Below are positions 33,570 to 45,655 of a stretch of DNA of 64,000 bases, in pieces. Position numbers and translations under genes: made by a program. Source of the stretch: Neofusicoccum parvum. Taxonomy: Eukaryota; Ascomycota; Dothideomycetes; Botryosphaeriales; Botryosphaeriaceae. The stretch is taken from NCBI GenBank assembly GCA_020912385.1, contig CP087217.1, positions 1,302,001-1,366,000 of the forward strand, written 5' to 3'. The stretch's first letter is position 1, and every line of letters starts with the position of its first letter. The notes beneath the pieces are model-generated. The model was given only the letters and a program-made list of their open reading frames with translations. It ran no database searches and was not told the origin of the DNA.

Positions 33570-34087
33570 TGTGCCGGATATCTGTAGCGGACGGGGTCAG
33601 CCGGGCGGGTGGAAGCGCGGCGAGCGGCGTGGACGTACGTCGAAGGGCTGGTGGAGGGTCGTGGTGTCGTGAGGAAGCGTCGCTGTGCCGGAGCTGGAGG
33701 CGCGAGGTTGCGGGCTGCACGGGCTCGCGGGCTAGCGGCGGGCGGGAGTTGGGCTTGGGCTTGGCGATCTGCAGCCGGAGGAACAGAATCTCGCCCTGCG
33801 CTGGGCAACGCGTGCCTTGCAACCTTGCCCTCCGCCCACGCCTCGCCGCATGGTGAAGCCAGCGCGTGAATTTCCATCGCTGCGCTCTTGCCGACCACCC
33901 TTCCGCTCTGCGCATGGCCACTGCTGCGCCGCCCGCTCTGTTCCCCGTTGCCGCTGCTTCGCCCGCGCGCCGTCTACATGTCGCGACGACATAAGCCCAT
34001 CGATCCTCTACACCACGCCAACGACTGAATCTCCTCCGTGAAACAACCCTGCCGCTCCGACCTCACCAATCCCGCACCGCGCCCACA
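33570..34087. promoter_or_regulatory. Divergent intergenic region, NDUFB2 / BUR1
   Basis: This 518-bp GC-rich region separates two divergent start codons and must hold both promoters. A short upstream reading frame begins at the ATG at 33978 and ends at 34028 before the BUR1 start, so it may be a uORF if transcription starts upstream of it. Confidence 0.4.
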
Positions 34088-36145
34088 ATGGCGCAGCCCA
34101 CCTCTTCGGCTCCTACCCCAAGCCTCGCCCACCGCAAATTCCATGGATGTTCTAGCATCCGCGAGTATGAGGTCATGGGAAAGCTCGGCGAGGGCACTTT
34201 TGGGTAGGTTACCACCCCAGCGCGTTACCGCCGCTTGCGCTGACCGACGGGCAGCGAGGTCCATAAGGCGCGCTCACGCCGCTCCGGTGCTATCGTTGCG
34301 CTCAAGAAGATCCTCATGCACAATGAAAAGGATGGCGTAAGGACTGCGCTCCCCGCCAGTTCGGCGAGTTTTGACCATCTGTGTAGTTTCCGATCACAGC
34401 GCTCCGCGAGATCAAGCTGCTCAAGCTGCTCAGCCATCGCAACGTTCTTAAGCTGGAAGAGATGGCGGTTGAACGGACAAGGGGTTAGCCTCCATAACAA
34501 GAACGCGATGGTGCACGAGATCACTGACGGCAACACAGGCGAGGGTAGGAAGCGTGCAATCTTGTACATGGTCACTCCGTACATGGACCACGATCTCTCA
34601 GGTCTCTTAGACAACCCTGACGTCCGCTTCTCCGAGCCTCAGATTAAATGCTACATGCTGCAGCTACTAGAAGGCCTCAGATACCTCCATGATGTATATC
34701 TTACCGCACTTCTACTTGAAACATGGTTGCTAACACCCAGACAGAACCATATCCTCCACCGTGATATGAAGGCTGCCAATTTGTTGATCAACAACAAGGG
34801 TATTTTGCAAATTGCGGATTTTGGTCTTGCTCGTCACTACGATGAACCTACACCGAAGCCGGGCAGAGGCGGCGGCGAAGCTCATAGAGACTACACTGCT
34901 CTCGTCGTCACTCGCTGGTACCGTCCCCCAGAGCTGCTTCTCAATCTCCGTCGTTACACCACAGCAATCGACATGTGGGGTGCAGGGTGAGTTCCCCTGT
35001 CCTCTTATCTCGAGCACCACTGACCCGAGGAAGTTGCGTCTTTGGAGAAATGTTCAAGAGAAAGCCGATCTTGGCCGGTAATAGTGATCTCAACCAAGCG
35101 CAGATCATCTTCGATCTGGTTGGCTCCCCTACCGAGGATAACATGCCGGGATGGAGCCATCTCCCTGGCTGCGATGGCGTCAAGCAATTCGCCCCGCGCA
35201 GGGGCAACCTCCCCCAGGTGTTCCGAGAGTGAGTAACAGAAATGCTGTGGTTGCCAGACGTCAGTTGGTACTGATTTGAAATCCAGACAAGGATCCTTGG
35301 CGATATCGCTTCTGCAGGAACTGCTAAGACTTGATTGGAAGAAGCGGATTAATGCCATCGACGCCTTGCAGCACCCATACTTCAAGGAACACCCAAAGCC
35401 TGCAAGACCGGAAGATCTCCCGCGCTTTGCGGATTCCCATGAGCTGGATCGTCGTACCGCTCGCGGCAAGCAGCAAGCCCTCCCTCCTGCGCCGGCCGGT
35501 GGCACAGTTGGCATGGGTCCTAATCCGAATGGGGACTGGGTGGGTGGACCACCTCATGGAGGATTCATGAACGGAGACCGCTATCCCCGTGACCGTGGTC
35601 CTCCGGGTACGATGCCACCAGGTCCTCCACGCGGATACGATGGACGAGTGCCTGGCGGAGCCTACGATCAGCGAGGCCCCCCACCTCGTCGCCAGCCTTG
35701 GGATGGAGATGGCCACAGACACGCCAACCTACCGTATGCCGGGCCTCCAGGCTCGCGCCTCCCGCCACCTCCCCCTGAGGGCAGTAGGCACCCACTACCT
35801 CACCCGCCCACCAACCGAGCATATGGCACTGGCGGCGCACGTGCTCCTAGAGTACCGCCCAACGTCGACACTTACATACCTGCCTACTCCGATGCTGGCC
35901 GGCGGGGTTCGAACGACCGAGAGAGAGACGACCGCAGTTCCCGAGATAGGAGCAGGCCGCCGTCTCGGGATTCCCGAAGAGGATATAGGGACAGACGTCC
36001 CCGCGATGATGATGCGCTTGACTATGATGAAGGTGCACGCCGCAGGACGCGCAGTAGGAGTCCTGCCAGCGATGCTTACGAGCGCCGTGACCGTGGGCAT
36101 GACCGTGACCGTAGAGAGCGGGATCGGGACATTTACAGGAGATAA
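34088..36145 (+). CDS. BUR1: Cyclin-dependent kinase Bur1 / Cdk9 (P-TEFb kinase)
   Basis: Seven exons rejoin into a protein starting [20 protein letters not shown]. Kinase landmarks: GEGTFGEVHKAR, VALKKIL, the [14 protein letters not shown] helix (PITALRE is the Cdk9 helix), [32 protein letters not shown], then the [18 protein letters not shown] activation segment with the T-loop Thr, and DMWGAGCVFGEM. The tail of about 290 residues is rich in Pro/Gly and then Arg/Ser/Asp ([20 protein letters not shown]), as in fungal Bur1. Role: with cyclin Bur2/Pch1 it phosphorylates Spt5 and the RNA polymerase II CTD to promote elongation and histone modification. Each intron (about 50-60 nt) removes a frame break, and the rejoined exons match the family throughout. 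Confidence 0.95.
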
Positions 36146-36727
36146 TTTCACAGCGTTCCAGCGGACTTTTTCGAATTGGCATTTGGGGATTACTGAGCGG
36201 TGCGACACTGCGCGACGACAACGTGTCTGGACTGGCGTTATTTGACTACTTGACGGAATGGGCGGACGGATGCATAGCGCGGCGCAGCGGGAGGGTCACA
36301 CAAGTTTACAGGAGAGTCGCAGCTGACGAAATACCCCCTATTGTAGCAACAGGAGTAGCTCATGATAGCGCACAAAATAATCAAATGACTCACGAAAGCG
36401 GGTGGAGGCAGTGTGGTGAGAGTGATGTGACGGTTGGGCGCGTGGGTGTGGGCGGATCGGGCCTGAGCAATGAGGCGCACAGGCGGACGCCGGGCCAAGC
36501 AGGGCGCGTGGCGGGTCGGCAAATGACGCTATCGGAAGCCGAGACACAAAAAAATGACAATGGCTGCAGGGATGCGCCACGGGTGGCCCCGCCGACGTCG
36601 CCGTCTTTCACGACTCACTCCCCACACCGCGCCGAATCTCTGACTCCTCTCTCATCATACCACGTTCTACTCGCCCTCAAAACTGCCCCGAAGCCCAGCT
36701 CTCCCGCATCCCACCCCGCAAGCCACA
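36146..36727. other. Intergenic: BUR1 3' UTR and HOM3 promoter
   Basis: No gene-like frame. The region holds the end of BUR1 transcription and the start of HOM3 transcription, both on the plus strand. Confidence 0.5.
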
Positions 36728-38478
36728 ATGTCCAGCACAATCACCAACGGTTCCTCGAGAATAGCCCACCAGGAGGAGAAGGAACTCCCAGGAGGATGGG
36801 TGGTGCTCAAGTTTGGTGGTACAAGTGTCGGCAAGTTTGCCGTCAATATAGCGGAGATCGTGAAGTGAGCGCGCGCATCCACCCACGCGCATCGAGCGTC
36901 CCTGCTCACCAGTCTTCAGGTCGGGTCTCAGCGAGAACCGCGTCGCAATCGTCTGCTCTGCCCGCAGCAACAATACCAAGCTTGAGGGCACCACCAACCG
37001 GTACCCCGCTCTCCTCTCCGTCCGGCTAAATTGCGACTGGCCGCTAATGTTGTGCTACTCCAGACTTCTCCGCTCCGCTCGCGAGGCCGAGATCCCTGGC
37101 TCTAAGGGCTACTTCGAGATTGTCGAGGCCATTCGTACCGACCACATTCAGGCCGCCACCGATACGATCAAGAACCCCGACATCCTCGCCCAATTCGCCG
37201 AGGATGTCAACGCCGAGTGCCACCAGCTCGTCAAGATTCTCGAGTCTGCCCAGCACCTCGAGGAGGTCAGCGTTCGCGTCGAGGACAAGATCATTAGCAA
37301 AGGCGAGAAGCTGAGCTGCCGCTACATGGCCGCGCTTCTGGAGGAATACGGTGTGCCGGCTCAGTACGTGGACCTGTCCAACGTGGTGAACTTCAGCCCG
37401 GGCATCAACAAGACCCTAGACGAGAAGTTCTACGCGGGTCTGGCCGCGTCGCTCGGAGAGGAGCTCAGGGCCTGCGGCGACAAGGTCCCGGTTGTGACGG
37501 GCTACTTCGGAAATGTCCCGGGTGGTCTGCTCAACGCGGTTGGCCGCGGCTACACTGACCTGTGTGCCGCGCTCTGCGCCGTTGGCACCCAAGCCGACGA
37601 ACTCCAGATTTGGAAGGAGGTCGACGGCATCTTCACCGCGGACCCCCGCAAGGTTCCCACGGCCGCGCTGCTGTCCTCGGTCACGCCCTCGGAGGCGGCT
37701 GAATTGACTTTCTATGGCTCGGAGGTTATCCACCCCTTCACCATGGAGCAGGTCATTCGCGCGCGCATCCCCATCCGCATCAAGAACGTGATGAACCCGC
37801 GCAATGCTGGCACCGTCATCTTCCCTGATTCGGTCGAGGAGCTCGAATCCAAGACGCCGCTGCACGACCCCAAGCTTTTCCGCACGCGGTCTTGCAGCAA
37901 CGTCACGGCGCTCAAGGGCCCGAAGCGCCCCACTGCCGTCACGATCAAGCGCGGCATCGTGGTGCTCAACGTCCACAGCAACAAGCGCACTCGCGCGCCC
38001 GGCTTCCTGCGCAACATCTTCGCCATTTTGGATAAGTGGAACATGTCCGTCGACCTTATCTCCTCGTCCGAGGTGCATGTTTCGTTGGTGCTGCACTCGG
38101 AGTCGTCCATGCTGACGTACGGCACGGACGAGGAGTACCACATCCAGGACGAAGAGCTGAAGGGCTGCGTCGTTGACTTGAGCGACATTGGCACCATCGA
38201 CTTGGTGCCCGACATGGCCATTGTGAGCTTGGTTGGTAAGCAACTCAAGAACATGGTTGGCATTTCGGGCCGGTTCTTCTCCGTGCTGGGAGAGAACAAC
38301 ATCAACATCGAGATGATCTCGCAAGGTATGTTTGAGTCAACACCACCTCAAGACGACTGTGCTAACACGATCGACAACAGGTGCCAGCGAGATCAACATC
38401 TCGTGCGTCATTGAAGAGAGGGACGCCGACCGCGCCCTCAACGTTGTACACACGAACCTTTTCACTTTTCTAGAATAG
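36728..38478 (+). CDS. HOM3: Aspartate kinase (aspartokinase)
   Basis: Four exons rejoin: MSSTITNGSSRIAHQEEKEL...AEIVK, SGLSENRVAIVCSARSNNTKLEGTTNR, LLRSAREAEI...EMISQ, and GASEINISCVIEERDADRALNVVHTNLFTFLE. The kinase part has the substrate/ATP motif KFGGTSVGKF, then GRGYTDLCAALCAVG, WKEVDGIFTADPRKVP and SEVIHPFTMEQVIRARIPI. Two ACT domains follow (IVVLNVHSNKR...FLRNIFAILDKW and MAIVSLVGKQLKNMVGISGRFF), which mediate feedback control, by threonine in yeast. It catalyses the first step from aspartate to threonine, methionine and isoleucine in the cytosol. The last exon completes the second ACT domain. Confidence 0.96.
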
Positions 38479-39466
38479 AGCCAGAGCATGAGACCGGCGT
38501 TGGGATATCATTGAGAGAGAAAAGAGACTACCCTTGGAAAAAGCATTTTGCATGTTTCTTTGGCTGGCATCACTTGGGAGAAAAACCAAAAATCTTGGAT
38601 AACATTGTTGAGTTAGCCACGTAGTTTGCATTGTAGAGGCGAGAAAATATCTCGGACCATATAGTCAAATGTTCAATGAGATTCAATCAAGGACGGTGTC
38701 CACTTCTGAAGGAGGTGTTAGTAGGGCTGTGGACAGCCAGGTTGGTACACTCTATTTTCTCGAGAGCGTCAAATGTCAAGCAAGTTGATTGTATGGGTAG
38801 TTGAAGCATTCATCCAGATGACTATGGTAGGAGCACTTCTGAATCTGGATGAATGCTTCAACGGCCCATGAGTAGGTTGAAGCTGTCCATTTCTTTTGCG
38901 GCCTACGATGGCTCTAGTCCGCGTTTTCGGTCATTACATGCTTGCTTCGCTGAGGTTTCTGAATTGTTAACACCATTCAGATTCAACTTTCTGCCCTCTG
39001 CCTGCAGCCTTGTTGTCTTTGTTCTCGCGTGGCTCGGGCTGAGAATATGTTTACTCGCGCATGGGAAATTGCATTGTTTGTCGATTCGCCAAAGTACGGT
39101 CAGCCTCTTTATTAATGGTCCTAACACAGCCAGCCATGTGATAGTGCTGGTGCACGTGCCGTGATGGTGTGCGAGGATGGCTGGCCAACCGGTCAACCTT
39201 GTCACATACATTCACTCTGCGTGGCGCTGTTTCCTAAAAGGCCAACGGCGGGTCTGCCCTTTCCTGAACGAGCGGCAACTGGTGAGCTCACTACATTACC
39301 GCAGTTTAGGCAGGCACGCGCGCGCCCACGCACACGAGCTGCGGCAGTGTTTTATAATTTCACCACTTTGCTCCCTCTCTCTTCTTCTTCCTCTTCTGCA
39401 ACCTTCACCTTCGGTCTCGACCGCGCACCTCGGCTCTTGAGACAACCGCACAACATCCGCGTCACC
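38479..39466. other. Intergenic region containing a MITE; no gene seen
   Basis: About 1 kb between HOM3 and the next gene, AT-richer than its flanks, with the MITE-like inverted repeat in its first half. A pyrimidine-rich stretch (ctccctctctcttcttcttcc, 39370-39390) precedes the next start codon and resembles fungal core promoters. Confidence 0.5.
38792..38870. mobile_element. MITE copy 3, short internal derivative
   Basis: Arms tgggtagttgaagcattcat and atgaatgcttcaacggccca form an imperfect inverted repeat around a spacer of about 27 bp. They match the inner part of the arms of the copies at 4640 and 61215, but the outer ggtcggttcggatagta portions are missing and the spacer is unrelated. 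Confidence 0.65.
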
Positions 39467-42400
39467 ATGGCGCCCGACAAAGACGACCAGCTCCTGGGCT
39501 CTATCCGTAAGAAGCTCAATCGGAGCGCGAAGAACGAAGAGGCCCAGGCAAAGAAGCGCGCCGAAAAGCTTGCCAAGAAGGTCGCCCCCGGCCGTCTCAG
39601 TAGGCCAACTTCACCCATGCACGTCTGTTGAAGTCATTGATATTGCCACAGATGCCGAGGAGGAGTCTACTGCGAATAACGTCCGCGCCATGCTTGCGAA
39701 CATCAGCGGTTACAACTACAACCCGGACTACCAGTACAACCACCTGCGCACCGAGCCGCCATGCAAGCATCCGGAGTATTCGGAGTACACTAAGAAGCAA
39801 ATGAAGGAGAAGAAGGCGTCGGAGCGCAAGAAGAAACTGGAGGCGAACGGCACCGACGGTGTTACAGACAGGACATCGAGCTCGAGCTTTGCGACGTCGA
39901 GTTCCGACGAGGCTGAAGGCGATCGCAGTGAGCCACCCAGCATTCGAGTCGAAGATACTGCTGGTGCTGTCAACAAGGATGATGTTGCGCCCACCACTGA
40001 GGAAGTCGATAAGCTCGCTGCCTCTTTCATGCCGAACATTGCGCGCCTATCTCTCATGGACGACTCAGATGATGAGGATGAGGACGATGAAGATGGTATG
40101 TCACAAGTGATGGAAGCTGGCTTGATCATATTAAATGACAACAGATATTCTAGGTCCCATCCCCACCAGTGACCTGCTGCTGCCGAGGAAGACAGTCAAG
40201 CGTTCGATCTCAACCCACTCCAAGGCATCTGCGTCTTCAGACGCCACGGTCACTCGTCTTGGCGGCATGAAATCTTCGGATGCCGCGTCTATCAAGACCA
40301 CTCGTTCAGAGGTGACAGTCATTCATCATGAAGGAACGACCCAGCCTGTCGCTTCACCTTTAGGCTCTAAGCTGGTGCCAAAGGCTGGTGAGAACGCGAC
40401 CACGAAGGCTCAAACCCCGAGCCCGGTGAAGTTCGTTAGGCCGCCGCACCCGATTGATTACGAGAATCTATCCCTTCCTAGAACCCCTACTCCGGCATCG
40501 CACTCAGCTATCTCGGAAGCTAGTCAGCACAACCAGACGGTAGAGGAGATGCTGCACGAGGTAATCAGGCCATCTGGAGATATCTTCGGGGACATTGACT
40601 TGTCCGATCTTGTCCATCCCTGGCCTGAACTCTGGTCGAAGCCCAATGGAGATCCCCTCTCCGACTCGGAGTGGAAGATTGTGCATGGTTGCCTTGGATT
40701 TCTGGGAATGCCTGAATTCGGTACAATTGAGCCGTCCGATCCGTGCAACCGCGACGCCTACGATCAAGTTCGCAACCTACTGAAGATGTCCTGGATGCTT
40801 ATGACTGGCCAACTCACGTCCAGCGGAAATGAGGTGGCGTCTCAGATCTTGAAGCCAATGTTGGAGAAGGAGGGTAGGAAGAAGGATGCGGAGCTGAGGA
40901 GGCTGGATGAACTGCTGAGACTTCGGAGGAAGGAGTTGAAATTGCCGCCTGTCGCGGCATCGAAGAGGTCATCTGGCAGTTACGGGGTCAAGTCTGTGCC
41001 GCCGTCTCCTATGCCAATGGAGTTAGTCGGAACCCCGCTCCCGGCCTTCACGGACTACTTCAACAACTCTCCGATCTCACCCAATGCCAGTAAGCACTCT
41101 TCGTTTGGAAGTTCCCATGGCCAGCCACCGAGTGTCGAACGTTCTTCGTGGGGCAGCAACAACAACCAGGCCCTTCAGCCTAGCTCCGCCCGTTCATCCT
41201 ACCACTCTTCCTTTGACAACCACCCGGGATCTCAGACTCCCTCCAAGCGTAACAGAGTCATGTCATTCGGTAACCTCTTCAAGAACCCCAAGAGTCCGAA
41301 GAGGGCGAAGTCGCCTGGTCCGTCCAAATCACCCAAATCTCCCGGCAAGAGGGGGTCTGCGGAGGAGGAGAGCTTGATTGCGACGACACCTCTGGATGCG
41401 CCCCCAGTTCCGCCGATTCCAGCAACCTTCAGCGGTCAGAATACCCCGCACATGTCTTTTGATGGTTCTTTCTTCAGCAACAGGAGCACCCCTCTGGTCA
41501 TTGGCAGTCAGAGCGTCACCAAGAGAGACTCGTCTTCGTCCGCGGGTGATACCACCAGCGCCGAAAGCGGCAGGGAACCCCGTCTAGCCATCTTTGGCAC
41601 TCCCCAACGCGGCCAGATGCCAGATAAGGGACTTCAGTCGGCTTCGTTCAGCGGAACACCTGTGATGCCGGACATGAACGCATTCAGCCCCCGAGTTGCC
41701 ACTCCCACCACAATGTCTGCCAACACCAGCTTCTGTTCCGCAAATGATTCGGCAGCCGATATGCGTGCGAGGACGCATTCTCACTCGTTGTCTGCCAATA
41801 CTGTTGACTTCAACATCTTCGATGCCCACATGGAGGAGTTTGTCGACGTGTTTCGGACTTGGGACAATGGCGAAGACATCGAGGAGAGTGGAGCCGACAA
41901 GAGGGTGTTCAAGTTCAAGACGATGCAGTTCCTCCCTAAGGAAGAGCGCAGGAACCTGAAGAAGGAAGTCATTAACAAGCAGATTGATGAGATCACAAGC
42001 CTTCGCAGGCACGACTTCAGTGAGCATGTAGAGAAGGAAGCTCTCAAGGCCAAATACCCCATCACGACCTCGGGAATTCACGCCAAGGCCTTTCCACTCC
42101 CTCTCCTGGCTCTGCGCCTCGCGCAGCACTTACTTGACCACATCAACAAGAGCTTCTTGCCCCAGCTTGACTGTGCCTATGAGCTTGAAAATGCTGCAAA
42201 CATCGCCCGCGAGCGCGTGTGGCGCTTCCGAAACCCCAATGACCCACACTACCCGGGCCCTGGGATCCCGCGCCCTACGTCGGACGATTACCTGCACGCA
42301 GGCTACATGGCGGCGTGGGCTACGCGGTTCGTCCAGTGGGCTCAAGAGCAGGAACAGTTGTGGCAATACAACAACATCGATGTGCCTGATGTTGCGAATG

Positions 42401-42774
42401 TCCGTGGCGGCGGTGGTGTTAAGCGCCAGGGCCGTACGATCGAGGTGCGAAACCTGATGAACTGGACGGACGAGAAGGTCGATGTCGACAACAAGACTGG
42501 CGAGATCAAGATCGAGGGCGATGGCGCGGTGATTCCGATGGAAGAGGTGTCGGATCGCTTCGAGAAGCTGGCGGCGAGGGAGGAGGAGAATGGTATGATG
42601 AAGAAGTGGGGTGCTTGCGAGGACCAGGTCAGGAGGCTGGCGAGCGTGATGGCACCGTCTCGCGTTGCTGGCTTTCGATTTGGCGCTTCCGAGTCCAGGG
42701 TCGATGTCGACATGCCTTCGCCTACATCTGACAGGCGTGGCGCGTTGTCGAGGGCTGGTTTGGCGATGGGCTAG
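39467..42774 (+). CDS. Large Ser/Pro-rich protein of unknown function
   Basis: Exons 39467-~39600, then from about 39652 to ~40095, and ~40143-42774 rejoin into one protein of about 1060 residues (MAPDKDDQLLGSIRKKLNRS...). The N-terminus is a basic helix rich in Lys/Ala, likely coiled coil. An acidic run (DDSDDEDEDDEDD) is followed by a long disordered Ser/Thr/Pro region with repeated KSPKRAKSPGPSKSPKSPGK-type sites, possible kinase targets. The C-terminal 330 residues look folded, with helices such as FDAHMEEFVDVFRTWDNGEDI, PLPLLALRLAQHLLDHINKSFLP and YLHAGYMAAWATRFVQWAQEQEQLW. No signal peptide or membrane segment. I do not recognise the family; it looks like a conserved filamentous-fungus protein. 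Confidence 0.75.
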
Positions 42775-44231
42775 GCTCTGCTCGAAAGGTGACTACCGTT
42801 GGGTGTCCCGAGCACATGGGGGGTGGAAAAATGATCGGATACATAGAAACGAAAACCCGTTAATGCACTGTGGGTTAGCCACAGTGCTAAAGATACTCAG
42901 GTTTGAGGTCTTGCCTCGTATTGAAATGGACTCATCACGTCACAGAAAGTTACAGGTCAAGATCAAAGCTTGACTGTGTGGTGATAAAGCCGAAAACGCC
43001 GAGAATGCCGACAACTTGCGCGGAAACGCTTTCCCTAGCTCATTGCGGTTAGGGGATGAATAAATGTGTCTAGTTACCTTTGTAAACGTCATTGCCTCTC
43101 CGCAGAGGAGTGGGCCTATATCTACCGCTACTCTCTGAACCATCTTAGTTGGAGAACCCGACGTGTTTTGACCGAAAGTAACGGCACGAGAACTACGATG
43201 CGGCGTTACCTTCCTTGTATGTGAAGTTAAGGAAAGACTGCATCACGGAAATACCTTCCTTTCACGTAGAACGGAGCCAAAGTCACCCCTTTTGCGGGTA
43301 CTCACAGCAGCAGTGTATAAGTCCATCTCCACACGTGTTGGCCGCCCACGCAGTCCTCGTCAGTGCGTCCGAAGTGTATTTGTGGAAAGGCGCCAATGAA
43401 GCCCCTACAAAACGACAGTGTGGGTGGCCGAACCTCATGGGTGGGCTTGTGGATGTGAGGTGCGGTGTTAGACTTCGTAGTGGCCAAGGCATTCCGTATT
43501 AGTGATCGCGCGGCACCAAGCCGCGGAGACATCTAAACAGCCCTCCTTCATACCGATTCTTTTCATGTATCTTAATCAAGGCTCCCGAAAAGGTATAGAC
43601 GCGCCAAATAAGTCTCTGCCTGCATATTGTACGTTTCTCTGCAGGCTTTCAGCTACTTGCGTAGAGTTTCAGCCCTACAGCTACTGCACTGTGTTGAAGG
43701 CTCTCAAGTTCCCGCTTCGACGTCCACAGGCGTCATGTCACGGACACAAAGTATATGTGTGGGCCACCTTAGGTGGCATCCTATTCAGTGTTCATACCAA
43801 TCATCTTTCAGCCTTGCGAGGCCGACTGCAAGGCGTGGCGCAGTTGTTTAGGCCAATCACTTACTGTTCAGGCCGCCCACGCTGATCTGCTCGTAATAGG
43901 TGGGTTCCATTTTGTTTCTAGAAACCATGACAGTCGATCATCGTATATGAAGTGCCGGCATACCGAGCTCAAGGCAGAATCAAGGCAGACTCGTACGTCG
44001 AGGTTACTAACTTACTCACAGAATGCTGGGTGGCGGAGAGCAACGGCGATGCCCCTGAGAATAGACCAGCACAGCAAGTCCGAGGGCTCTCTGCATATAC
44101 GAGTCTAGGAGTAGAGCCTGAGAGCTCTCCCAACACCTATATAAACATCGACCACCACATTGTAGAACCTCCTCTCCATCACCCCAATCCAACCACCCTT
44201 CCAACCAAACCAACCCAACCAAACAACCACC
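42775..44231. other. 1.5-kb intergenic region; no gene seen
   Basis: Short frames only. The end (44120-44231) is a C/A-rich leader (caaccacc..., aaccaaaccaacccaacc) with a tatataaac TATA-like box at 44139, a plausible core promoter and 5' UTR for the secreted protein that follows. Confidence 0.5.
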
Positions 44232-44696
44232 ATGCGCTTCTTCGCCGCCACCGCCGCCCTCGTCGGCCTCGCCGCCGCCTCCTCCGAGACGGTGCAGATC
44301 AAGGACCTCAGCGTCCGCGACACCAGCGACGCCATCCAGTCCGCGACCTTCACGATCCAGCCCGACGGCGTGCAGTGCTCGGCCACGTCGGCGGCCGACC
44401 TGGCCAGCGACGTCGCCGTCGTGTGCGGTGAGAGCGCGTACCGCTTCGAGCTGCGCGACGGCTCCAACGGCTACTACGCCCTGACCATCTACAAGCAGAC
44501 CGCTCCTGGGTAAGTCGTTTCCCCCCCGAACTCTCGATGTTGTTTTGAGTGGACAGTGGAGGCTGACTGAGAGGCGAACAGTGCGGGTCTCTACGGTTCC
44601 ACCGAGATCGCGCCTTACTGCCATGCCGGCGGCAACGGCCAGGATGACTTCGTCTGCCAGCAGACTGGCGATGTGGAGGTTACGATCTCCAACTAA
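44232..44696 (+). CDS. Small secreted four-cysteine protein (AA1/Alt a 1-like fold suspected)
   Basis: Two exons with a GTAAGT donor at the Gly codon after QTAPG rejoin to about 130 residues. The signal peptide is clear (MRFFAATAALVGLAAAS). The mature part begins SETVQIKDLSVRDTSDAIQSATFTI and has exactly four cysteines (VQC, VVC, PYC, FVC), consistent with two disulfides, and a beta-rich pattern (YRFELRDG, YYALTIYKQ, GDVEVTISN). Size, signal peptide, spacing and the S-V-R-D start recall the AA1-like (Alt a 1) family of secreted fungal proteins, some of which are allergens or plant-interaction proteins. That assignment is tentative. The TATA-like box 90 bp upstream suggests strong regulated expression. 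Confidence 0.8.
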
Positions 44697-45655
44697 GCGG
44701 TTTTTGGGAGATTTGTTGCAGACGCGTAGCTATAGTGTCTAGTAATGCATAATTTTAAACCTCACAGCTTGCGTTCATGCTTTGTGATAGGGGGCTGTTC
44801 CAGAGGACAGTGCTGATCGGCTTAATACAACGTAAAATGCAGGGGCATGGTGGCAATTGTGAGAGCGGCTAAAGCGTGGAAAGAGAACGCCTGATGATGA
44901 AGTCCGGAGAGTTGAGGTCCGAGAGAAAAGATTAGGTTGCGCTTCCTCTGAGAGTAAGCAAATGAGCGTGTCTATGTACCTAGAGTTGAGACAATACCAA
45001 AGAAAATGTAAACCGAGGAGAAGCTGAATAGAAAAGAGCGTATCGTTCAATATAGCGAATATCCTCAAGGATAGCTATCCTGATTTTATGATCTGCCTCA
45101 AACGTACATATGATAGAGCTTACTTTGGACACTTGCTAAGGTGTTACTAGCTATTGTCTTATAAGCGGGCTCTGATGCGTTTGGCGTGAAGATATTGGTT
45201 AGAAGAATGATCAAAAGAACTTGTAAAGCCAATTTCCTACGGCTCATTCTCTTCCTGATATTCTCCCCCATCCCACCTCGCCTCTTCATAGATTTTGCAC
45301 ATATTGTGTGGAATTCTGCATCCCGATGAGGACTATGAATTCTCATGACCGGGCATGCTTATGCTAAATAGCTACGTTCTCTTCGCGAATCATCACAATT
45401 GATCAATTGCGCATGAATTGCCATATTGTGGGTATCATATCAATACAAGACCTTGCTCCCAGAAACTCCAATCAATGCAGATGCCTCGATGTAAGACCCT
45501 TTATGCTCCCGTAATGACTTCCCCTAATTATCCTATACTTTTTAGCCATTCCTATGCTTCTTTTTGGACTCCTTATGCTTTTTCAATTTTTGGGCTTCCC
45601 TCTGGAGCTCATCGTCTTCTCCCTTTGTCCCCTCAGAATTCTCCTCAATCGCCAC
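44697..45655. other. Intergenic, AT-rich; no gene seen
   Basis: This region lies between convergent genes, with short frames only. The right-hand end is the C-rich antisense of the RNase III tail. Confidence 0.5.
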
